Of a stretch of 7,637 nucleotides of DNA, positions 1 to 5,537 are shown piece after piece. This DNA comes from Bacteroidia bacterium (GTDB lineage: Bacteria; Bacteroidota; Bacteroidia; Bacteroidales; Prolixibacteraceae), in NCBI GenBank assembly GCA_025358395.1, contig JANYJT010000254.1:1-7637 (forward strand), read 5' to 3'. The notes under the pieces were generated by a model, which did not search any database, had not been told where the DNA came from, and saw only the letters and a list, made by a program, of their open reading frames with translations. The first letter of the stretch is position 1. Each line of letters starts with the position of its first letter. A program made the position numbers and the translations under genes.

Positions 1-131
1 CAATGTATTATTATGGCCCGGATGCAGATGTGTCAGGCGCATTCCGGGGAAACAACAAAGGTGTAAGCGTTCCAAAACCAAACGTATGGCCTGTCTTGTT
101 GTTGGATACTCCTTCAGCGCCAAAAAAATAA
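1..131 (+). CDS. 3' end of an unrecognised protein-coding gene (partial)
   Basis: Reading from base 3, an open frame of 42 codons ends at TAA 129-131. It is cut by the window edge, so the ATG at base 3 is probably internal. The visible C-terminus starts MYYYGPDADVSG, is rich in Gly, Asn and Pro, and then has a short hydrophobic stretch around VWPVLLLDTP before a Lys-rich end (SAPKK). The amino-acid composition looks coding, and the stop lies just ahead of a strong terminator, which supports a real gene end. I do not recognise the family. It lacks the terminal aromatic residue of a TonB-dependent receptor and shows no type IX sorting domain. It converges on dnaK with 65 bp between the stops. 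Confidence 0.6.
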   Translation, partial: MYYYGPDADVSGAFRGNNKGVSVPKPNVWPVLLLDTPSAPKK

Positions 132-140
132 TTTAATCCA

Positions 141-185
141 TTTAAACAAAAAAAACCGCCTTATCAGCGGTTTTTTTTGTTTAAA
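141..185. terminator. Bidirectional intrinsic terminator between converging genes
   Basis: Perfect 19-bp arms (141-159 and 167-185) surround a 7-nt loop (CTTATCA). The core is CCGC/GCGG, flanked by eight A on the left and eight T on the right, so transcription from either side gives a hairpin followed by a U-tract. It lies 10 bp after the stop of the partial forward gene and 12 bp after the dnaK stop, where a shared terminator is expected. The GC core is only 4 bp, but the A/T arms extend the pairing. Confidence 0.9.
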
Positions 186-196
186 TGGGAGTGTTA

Positions 197-2113
197 CTAT
201 TTCACCTCCTCAAAATCTACATCGGTTACTTCACCGTCACCTTTGGAGCCCTTTTGGTGTGAACCCTGGGGATCTCCTCCCTGCGGGCCACCGGCACCGG
301 CTTGCTGCGCATTGGATGCATTGTACATTTCCTGAGATGCCGCTTGAAAGACCGTATTTAGCTCATTTGTAGCTGCGTCGATGGCAGCGAAATCTTTGTT
401 TTTATAGGCTTCCTTCAAATTATTCAACGCTGTCTCAATAGGGGCTTTCTTGTCGGCAGGCAGCTTATCACCAAACTCTTTCATTTGCTTCTCAGTCTGG
501 AAAATCAATGAATCAGCGTGGTTGAGCTTTTCTACCTGCTCTCTGGCTTGCTTGTCGGTTTCTGCATTGGCTGCAGCCTCTTCCTTCATCCGTTTGATTT
601 CATCATCGCTCAATCCTGAAGATGCCTCGATACGGATAGATTGCTCCTTATTTGTTGCCTTGTCTTTTGCGGTTACGTGCAAGATCCCGTTGGCATCGAT
701 GTCGAAAGAAACTTCAATCTGAGGAATACCGCGCTGTGCAGGTGGCAGTCCATCGAGGTGAAATTTGCCAATCGTTTTGTTCCCTGCAGCCATTGGGCGT
801 TCGCCTTGAAGGACGTGAATTTCAACAGATGGCTGATTATCTGACGCTGTGGTGAAAGTCTCTGATTTCTTTGTAGGAATGGTGGTATTGGCCTCAATCA
901 ACCTGGTCATTACACCTCCCATTGTCTCTATACCGAGTGAAAGCGGCGTTACATCAAGCAGCAGAACATCTTTCACTTCTCCTGTCAAGACACCACCCTG
1001 AATGGCAGCGCCAACAGCAACTACCTCATCCGGGTTAACGCCTTTGGATGGAGTTCTGCCAAAGAATTTTTGAACTTTTTCCTGGATTGCAGGAATACGT
1101 GTTGATCCTCCTACCAGGATAACTTCGTTTATATCGCTGATGGTCAACCCTGCATTCTTCAAGGCTTTGTTGCAAGGTTCCATGGTCGCGTTGATGAGCG
1201 AGTCGGCAAGTTTCTCAAACTGTGCACGTGTCAATTTTTTGACAAGGTGTTTTGGTATGCCGTTTACAGGCATGATGTAAGGTAGATTGATTTCTGTCTC
1301 AGTCGAGCTGGAAAGTTCAACTTTGGCTTTTTCGGCAGCTTCTTTCAAACGCTGCAGAGCCATTGGATCTTTGCGCAGATCTATGCCTTCATCAGATTTG
1401 AACTGATCTGCCAGCCAATCGATGATCACCTGGTCAAAGTCGTCTCCGCCAAGATGGGTGTCTCCATCAGTAGATTTAACTTCGAAAACACCTTCACCCA
1501 GTTCAAGGATCGAGATGTCAAATGTTCCTCCACCAAGGTCAAAAACGGCGATCTTCATATCCTTGTGCATCTTATCCAAACCATAGGCAAGAGATGCTGC
1601 TGTCGGCTCATTGATGATCCGGCGAACTTTTAATCCTGCAATCTCACCCGCCTCTTTCGTGGCCTGACGCTGCGAGTCATTGAAATATGCCGGAACGGTG
1701 ATAACTGCCTCCGTAACCTCCTGGCCAAGGTAATCCTCAGCGGTCTTCTTCATCTTCTGAAGTATCATGGCCGAGATCTCCTGAGGAGAATAAAAGCGAT
1801 CATCAATTTTTACGCGCGGGGTATTGTTGTCACCCTGAATCACTGCGAACGGAACCCTGCCAATCTCTTTGGTAACCTGGTTATAAGTTTCACCCATGAA
1901 CCGCTTGATCGAGGAGATCGTCTTGGTTGGGTTGGTGATAGCCTGCCTTTTGGCCGGGTCTCCAACTTTACGTTCTCCATTGTCGACGAATGCAACGATC
2001 GAGGGAGTAGTACGTTTGCCTTCACTATTGGGGATCACAACAGGTTCGTTGCCTTCCATGACAGCAACACAAGAGTTGGTTGTCCCTAAGTCAATTCCAA
2101 TAATTTTTCCCAT
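197..2113 (-). CDS. dnaK: Molecular chaperone DnaK (Hsp70)
   Basis: This is a cytosolic ATP-dependent Hsp70 that binds exposed hydrophobic segments of unfolded proteins; in this family it cycles with the co-chaperone DnaJ and the exchange factor GrpE. The 638 residues match the usual DnaK length. Visible landmarks are the phosphate-1 loop DLGTTNS (8-14), the phosphate-2 motif FDLGGGTFD (191-199), the adenosine motif VGGSTRIP (334-341), the interdomain linker VLLLDVTP (383-390), the beta-sandwich substrate domain to about residue 500, the helical lid, a Gly/Gln-rich spacer (about 601-625) and the acidic tail [11 protein letters not shown]. The start [10 protein letters not shown] is the standard Hsp70 N-terminus, and no Shine-Dalgarno precedes it. 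Neither grpE nor dnaJ adjoins it: downstream is a terminator and upstream is a divergent gene, so it appears to be transcribed alone. Nothing looks truncated or shifted. Confidence 0.99.
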   Translation of the reverse strand: MGKIIGIDLGTTNSCVAVMEGNEPVVIPNSEGKRTTPSIVAFVDNGERKVGDPAKRQAITNPTKTISSIKRFMGETYNQVTKEIGRVPFAVIQGDNNTPRVKIDDRFYSPQEISAMILQKMKKTAEDYLGQEVTEAVITVPAYFNDSQRQATKEAGEIAGLKVRRIINEPTAASLAYGLDKMHKDMKIAVFDLGGGTFDISILELGEGVFEVKSTDGDTHLGGDDFDQVIIDWLADQFKSDEGIDLRKDPMALQRLKEAAEKAKVELSSSTETEINLPYIMPVNGIPKHLVKKLTRAQFEKLADSLINATMEPCNKALKNAGLTISDINEVILVGGSTRIPAIQEKVQKFFGRTPSKGVNPDEVVAVGAAIQGGVLTGEVKDVLLLDVTPLSLGIETMGGVMTRLIEANTTIPTKKSETFTTASDNQPSVEIHVLQGERPMAAGNKTIGKFHLDGLPPAQRGIPQIEVSFDIDANGILHVTAKDKATNKEQSIRIEASSGLSDDEIKRMKEEAAANAETDKQAREQVEKLNHADSLIFQTEKQMKEFGDKLPADKKAPIETALNNLKEAYKNKDFAAIDAATNELNTVFQAASQEMYNASNAQQAGAGGPQGGDPQGSHQKGSKGDGEVTDVDFEEVK

Positions 2114-2174
2114 TTTATTCTGTTTTAATATTAATATGTTTTGCTACTTAAATACAATCTTATGACTCCTTTCA

Positions 2175-2191
2175 ATCAATCATTGTGCCAA
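2175..2191 (-). promoter_or_regulatory. Sigma-54-like promoter candidate for dnaK
   Basis: On the reverse strand this reads TTGGCAC-AATGA-TTGAT, which matches the sigma-54 pattern TTGGCAC-N5-TTGCW except that the -12 C is A. The -24 GG and the spacing are correct. Transcription would begin near 2164, giving a leader of about 50 nt to the dnaK ATG. The mismatch at a strongly conserved position keeps confidence low. A weak housekeeping-type -7 box (TAAGATTG on the reverse strand, 2155-2162, one mismatch to TAnnTTTG) overlaps the expected leader and is the main alternative. Confidence 0.35.
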
Positions 2192-2253
2192 TTGTATCTG
2201 AATCCATTTTTTTTAGGTTTTGTAAGCCAGAGCTCCCCACCCGCGGAACGAAA

Positions 2254-2270
2254 TGTCACAATGTGTGACA
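2254..2270. promoter_or_regulatory. Operator-like dyad in the dnaK/acyltransferase divergent region
   Basis: TGTCACA-ATG-TGTGACA is a perfect 7-bp inverted repeat with a 3-bp spacer. It lies 141 bp upstream of the dnaK start and 162 bp upstream of the divergent acyltransferase start. The size and symmetry suit a dimeric helix-turn-helix regulator, and the TGT...ACA ends resemble upstream activator sites of sigma-54 enhancer-binding proteins. The binding protein cannot be named from sequence. The motif does not resemble the CIRCE heat-shock operator. Confidence 0.45.
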
Positions 2271-2384
2271 AAACGACAGAAAGGTTTCGACCCTAAGTTA
2301 TTTTTGGCACTGAAATTTTTCACTAAAATTGGACCAATCCTTCAAAAAATTAGCCCGATTAACCATCATAAATCAATATTTGAA

Positions 2385-2392
2385 TATCTTTG
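2385..2392 (+). promoter_or_regulatory. Bacteroidota -7 box for the acyltransferase gene
   Basis: TATCTTTG matches the Bacteroidota -7 consensus TAnnTTTG exactly. Transcription would start near 2399-2400, leaving a leader of about 32 nt before the ATG at 2432. No clear TTG-type -33 element is present at the usual distance, so the promoter may be weak or need an activator. Confidence 0.45.
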
Positions 2393-2431
2393 AATGGATT
2401 TACTACCAAATTTCATTAACATTTAAACCAA

Positions 2432-3568
2432 ATGCAGAAAAAAATTCAGACTGACAAGCAGAATGATAGGCTGGCATCTCTTGATGTGCTACGCGGATTC
2501 GACATGCTTTGGATTATTGGCGGAGGGAGTTTTGTTGTCGCGATATCCAAGGCTCTTGATTGGGGTTGGCTCAATGTCGTCGCCGATCAGATGGAACATG
2601 TTCCATGGAATGGTTTTCACTTTTTCGATCTGATCTTCCCCCTTTTCATGTTCATCTCCGGTGTGGCCATTCCATATGCCATCACCTCGAAAATTGAGAA
2701 AGGTGCCGACAAGTCCGCCTTGTTGAGAAAAGCGGCCAAACGTGGGCTCATCCTCATTCTTTTAGGGGTTTTATACAATGGAGCACTGCAGAGAGGCTTC
2801 ACCAATATGCGCATTCCAAGTGTCCTGGGACAGATCGGTTTTGCCTATTTCTTTGCTGCAACCATTGTGATCTACACCAAAAACATGAAATCCAGAATTC
2901 TATGGCTGGCAGGACTGCTTGTTTCCATAGCCATCCTGCAACTGGCCGTCCCGGTTCCCGGACAAGGGGCAGGTTTGCTGGATCCGGTGAACGGGATCAA
3001 TGCTTATCTCGATAGGTTACTCATTCCCGGCAGGTTACATGGAAAGACATTCGATCCGGAAGGATTGCTGTGCAGTATTTCTGCCATATCCGTCACCCTG
3101 ATGGGCGCACTGGCAGGAGGCATTTTACGCGATGGGACTCCTGCATCCGCCCGAAAAGCATCTGTTTTAGCCATCGCTGGAGTTTCGCTGATTACTACAG
3201 CTTTGTTGCTTTCTACTTTCTATCCCATCATCAAGGCAGCCTGGACTGTCCCATTCGATATGCTCACTTCAGGTATCAGTTTCATGTTGCTCTCACTGTT
3301 CTACTTTACCATTGACGTAAAAGATTGGGTAAACACCTGGGCTTGGGGAATTGGCAAATACAAAATTCTCTTCTTCAAGGTAATCGGAATGAACTCCATC
3401 ACCATTTATCTGGCAAGCCGGATTTTTGACTTTCGTGATGCTTCCGTTTTCTTCCTGGGATTTCTGGAACCGGCTTTGGGCAATTGGATCATTATCTTAG
3501 GCGGAATTGCACTGGAATGGATGTTCCTCTACTTTCTCTACCAGAAAAAGATTTTCCTGAAAGTGTAG
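2432..3568 (+). CDS. Multipass membrane acyltransferase, DUF5009/HGSNAT-like (NagX/COG4299) family
   Basis: The 378-residue integral membrane protein has about ten predicted hydrophobic segments (near 23-43, 64-84, 104-120, 130-149, 156-176, 215-232, 245-263, 272-294, 312-331 and 350-370). Family landmarks run in order: SLDVLRGFDM (16-25), EHVPWNGFHFFDLIFP (55-70), RIPSVLGQIG (127-136), YLDRLLIPG (192-200), DPEGLLCSI (208-216), WTVPFDMLTSG (271-281) and GMNSITIYL (319-327). By family comparison, His56 in HxxWNG aligns with the acetyl-accepting histidine of human HGSNAT, which acetylates the terminal glucosamine of heparan sulfate across the lysosomal membrane. Bacterial relatives such as NagX are associated with N-acetylglucosamine use. 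The likely role is trans-membrane acetylation of an amino sugar; the substrate is inferred. No glycan-use gene is nearby. The start has no Shine-Dalgarno, and the N-terminus just before SLDxLRG fits the family. Confidence 0.88.
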   Translation: MQKKIQTDKQNDRLASLDVLRGFDMLWIIGGGSFVVAISKALDWGWLNVVADQMEHVPWNGFHFFDLIFPLFMFISGVAIPYAITSKIEKGADKSALLRKAAKRGLILILLGVLYNGALQRGFTNMRIPSVLGQIGFAYFFAATIVIYTKNMKSRILWLAGLLVSIAILQLAVPVPGQGAGLLDPVNGINAYLDRLLIPGRLHGKTFDPEGLLCSISAISVTLMGALAGGILRDGTPASARKASVLAIAGVSLITTALLLSTFYPIIKAAWTVPFDMLTSGISFMLLSLFYFTIDVKDWVNTWAWGIGKYKILFFKVIGMNSITIYLASRIFDFRDASVFFLGFLEPALGNWIIILGGIALEWMFLYFLYQKKIFLKV

Positions 3569-3569
3569 T

Positions 3570-3745
3570 AAAAGTTGAGAACTGAGAGTTGAGAGTTGAG
3601 AACTGAGAGTGAAAAACGTACAGTGAAAAGCAAATAATGAATAATGAACAGTGAACAGCTAATAGTGAAAAATTAAACGCTAAATCCTTCACTCAAAGTA
3701 TAAAATTCTTAACTCTCAACTCTTAGTTCTCAACTCTCAACTTTT
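3570..3745. repeat. Heptad-phased imperfect inverted repeat filling the acyltransferase-panB gap
   Basis: From 3571 the sequence steps in 7-nt words for about 17 units. It begins with AAAGTTG, AGAACTG, AGAGTTG, AGAGTTG, AGAACTG, then drifts to ACAGTGA, ATAATGA and ATAGTGA-type words, ending near 3689. The right side (about 3709-3745) is the reverse complement of the AGAGTTG/AGAACTA words. The arms (about 3570-3607 and 3709-3745) can pair as a long imperfect stem with a loop of about 100 nt, in more than one register. It begins 2 bp after the acyltransferase stop and ends 32 bp before panB. A role as transcript-end structure or mRNA stabiliser is possible but not shown. The reverse-strand open frame across it is repeat translation, not a gene. 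Confidence 0.8.
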
Positions 3746-3777
3746 TCCTATATCTTCTCAATTAATATTCGACCAAA

Positions 3778-4596
3778 ATGTCTGTGCACAAAGAGATTAA
3801 AAGGGTAACCACCCACGTACTATCGGAGATGAAGCTTCATGGGGAAAAGATTTCCATGTTGACTTCCTACGATTACAGCATGGCCAAACTGGTCGACCAG
3901 GCAGGCATTGACGTCATCCTGGTAGGAGATTCTGCTGCAAATGTCATGGCAGGTCACGAAACGACCCTGCCCATCACACTGGATCAGATGATTTACCATG
4001 GCAAATCGGTCGTCAAGGCTGTTACGCGTTGCCTGGTTGTGGTCGATATGCCTTTTGGTACTTATCAGGGAAATTCGCTGGAAGCACTGAATTCAGCCAT
4101 CAAGATCATGAAGATTACCCATGCCGATGCCGTAAAACTGGAAGGTGGCAGCGAAGTAATCGAATCTGTGGAGCGAATTTTGTCTGCGGGAATCCCGGTT
4201 ATGGGACACCTTGGACTTATGCCACAGTCGATTAACAGATATGGAACCTATGTGGTAAGGGCCAAAGAAGAAGAGGAGGCCAATAAGTTATTTAACGATG
4301 CAAAACTGTTGGAGAAAGCCGGATGTTTTGCCATTGTTTTAGAGAAAATACCCGCAGAACTGGGTACAAAAGTTTCCAAAGAACTGAAAATTCCAATCAT
4401 AGGGATTGGGGCGGGCGGCGGTGTCGACGGACAAGTGCTCGTCATCCATGACATGTTGGGAATCACCCAGGAGTTCTCGCCCAGATTCCTGCGTCGATAC
4501 CACAATTTGGCGGCAGAAATCAAAGGTGCTGTGGGCAACTATATCAAAGATGTCAAATCGAGGGATTTCCCGAACGAAAAAGAGCAGTATGAATGA
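3778..4596 (+). CDS. panB: 3-methyl-2-oxobutanoate hydroxymethyltransferase (ketopantoate hydroxymethyltransferase)
   Basis: This cytosolic enzyme transfers a hydroxymethyl group from 5,10-methylenetetrahydrofolate to 3-methyl-2-oxobutanoate, giving ketopantoate, the first committed step to pantothenate and coenzyme A. The 272 residues form a TIM barrel of typical family length. By alignment from memory to E. coli PanB, the Mg ligands are Asp51 (VGDS), Asp90 (DMPFGTYQ) and Glu122 (KLEGG), the ketoacid-binding Lys is Lys120, and the catalytic Glu is Glu189 (VLEK). GHLGLMPQS (143-151) and [11 protein letters not shown] (209-219) are also present. All key residues are intact. No panC, panD or panE is in the window. 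It is flanked on both sides by long heptad repeats. The start, with A-rich sequence ahead and no Shine-Dalgarno, gives a normal N-terminus. It may be read with the pseudouridine synthase 129 bp downstream. Confidence 0.98.
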   Translation: MSVHKEIKRVTTHVLSEMKLHGEKISMLTSYDYSMAKLVDQAGIDVILVGDSAANVMAGHETTLPITLDQMIYHGKSVVKAVTRCLVVVDMPFGTYQGNSLEALNSAIKIMKITHADAVKLEGGSEVIESVERILSAGIPVMGHLGLMPQSINRYGTYVVRAKEEEEANKLFNDAKLLEKAGCFAIVLEKIPAELGTKVSKELKIPIIGIGAGGGVDGQVLVIHDMLGITQEFSPRFLRRYHNLAAEIKGAVGNYIKDVKSRDFPNEKEQYE

Positions 4597-4705
4597 GAGA
4601 TGAGAGATAAGACATGAGACATGAATGAAGATATGCATTAAATTGTTCAAGTTGCCTTTTAGTCTCATGTCTCATGTCTTATCTCTTATGTCTAATCTCT
4701 CATGT
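4593..4705. repeat. Heptad-phased inverted repeat with perfect 22-bp arms after panB
   Basis: Left units read ATGAGAG, ATGAGAG, ATAAGAC, ATGAGAC, starting inside the last panB codons so that the stop TGA lies within the first unit. The right arm carries the reverse complement of the same kind of words. Perfect 22-bp arms lie at 4603-4624 and 4665-4686, with a 40-nt loop, and weaker pairing extends outward. The words differ from those at 3570-3745 but the 7-nt period is the same. It separates panB from the pseudouridine synthase and could act as a leaky transcription end, a processing site or a mobile or amplified repeat. There is no U-tract directly after the right arm, so it is not a classical terminator. 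Confidence 0.85.
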
Positions 4706-4724
4706 CCATTAACATTCCATTGTT

Positions 4725-5417
4725 ATGCGAAACGATTTGATCAACATTCTCTTTGAAGATAACCACCTCATAGCCATCAACAAACGGTGTGGCGATATTG
4801 TGCAGGGCGATAAGACCGGGGATAGTCCTGTTGGCGAGGAGGTAAAACTTTATTTGAAGAACAAATACCACAAACCCGGTAACGTATTTTTGGGCGTCAC
4901 TCATCGTCTTGACCGGCCTACCAGTGGCGTTCTTCTTTTTGCAAGAACCTCCAAGGCACTTACCAGGATGAATGAACTTTTCAAGAATGAAGGGGAGATC
5001 AGGAAGACTTATTGGGCGGTGGTTGACGCCAAACCGGAACCGCCGGAAGCCACGCTGGAGCACTGGTTGATTCGCAACGAGAAACAGAACAAATCAATTG
5101 CTTACAACCAGGAACAAAAAGATTCCCAAAAAGCCTCCTTAACTTATAAATATATCATCTCCTCCGACCGTTTTCACCTGCTGGAGATAGAACTTCATAC
5201 AGGCAGACATCACCAAATCAGGGCACAACTTATGGCCATAGGTTTACATATCAAGGGTGATTTGAAATATGGTTCTCAAAGATCCAACAAAGACGGTGGA
5301 ATCCATTTGCATGCTCGTTCAGTCCGATTTGTGCACCCTGTCACGCTTGAACCGATTCAGATCAATGCACCTGTCCCAAACGATCCGGTCTGGCAGTTCT
5401 TCGAAAAAGCCATATAA
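4725..5417 (+). CDS. RluA-family RNA pseudouridine synthase
   Basis: The enzyme isomerises uridine to pseudouridine in rRNA or tRNA; the exact target cannot be told from sequence. The 230 residues make up the catalytic domain alone, without an N-terminal S4 RNA-binding domain. The signature HRLDRPTSGVLLF (60-72) carries the predicted catalytic Asp63. GRHHQIRAQL (160-169) and HLHARSVRFVHP (194-205) are the other conserved family blocks. The start ATG at 4725 is the only sensible one, because an in-frame TAA lies at 4710-4712. It puts the usual ILFEDNHLIAINK opening (8-20) near the N-terminus. It follows panB by 129 bp on the same strand, so co-transcription is possible despite the hairpin between them. 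The 120-bp gap after it (5418-5537) is convergent with the next gene and has no clear T-tract terminator. Confidence 0.95.
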   Translation: MRNDLINILFEDNHLIAINKRCGDIVQGDKTGDSPVGEEVKLYLKNKYHKPGNVFLGVTHRLDRPTSGVLLFARTSKALTRMNELFKNEGEIRKTYWAVVDAKPEPPEATLEHWLIRNEKQNKSIAYNQEQKDSQKASLTYKYIISSDRFHLLEIELHTGRHHQIRAQLMAIGLHIKGDLKYGSQRSNKDGGIHLHARSVRFVHPVTLEPIQINAPVPNDPVWQFFEKAI

Positions 5418-5537
5418 TTCGGGTGGGTTTACTAGCCGCCAATGAAAATCCTAATGCTTGCGCATGAAAATGGGTAAAACCCTCTGCAACAGAATTCCAA
5501 CGATATGGCTAAACAATAAGCCAAGAAAAACAACCTG

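Noticed and set aside
450..897. Several open frames of 67-90 codons inside dnaK on both strands
   Set aside because: They lie wholly inside a clearly real, well-conserved dnaK frame and have low-complexity or implausible protein sequences.
2155..2162. TAAGATTG as the housekeeping -7 box of dnaK
   Set aside because: One mismatch to TAnnTTTG and no -33 element at the right distance; kept only as an alternative to the sigma-54-like element.
1896..2165. Forward 89-codon frame antisense to the dnaK 5' end
   Set aside because: It is almost wholly antisense to conserved DnaK codons, with no family resemblance and no promoter or ribosome site.
2328..2338. ATTGG-A-CCAAT dyad in the divergent region
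   Set aside because: Only 5-bp arms in AT-rich DNA; expected by chance and not placed at any promoter element.
3492..3692. Reverse-strand 66-codon open frame over the acyltransferase end and heptad repeat
   Set aside because: Its protein is a run of FSTLNSQFSTF- and HCSLFI-like words, which is simply the heptad repeat translated; such frames are spurious.
4248..4668. Reverse-strand frames of 96 and 109 codons within panB and its 3' repeat
   Set aside because: Shadows of panB; the longer one starts in the repeat and reads [14 protein letters not shown] repeat translation.
4692..5063. Reverse-strand 123-codon frame inside the pseudouridine synthase gene
   Set aside because: Antisense to conserved RluA-family codons, including the catalytic block; no recognisable protein.
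5506..5523. 5-bp hairpin (TGGCT/AGCCA) just past the stop of the secreted protein gene, considered as a terminator
   Set aside because: The stem is short and no T-tract follows on either strand. The nearby GGGTTTAC/GTAAAACCC pair (5425-5432 and 5474-5482) is also imperfect and lacks a T-tract.
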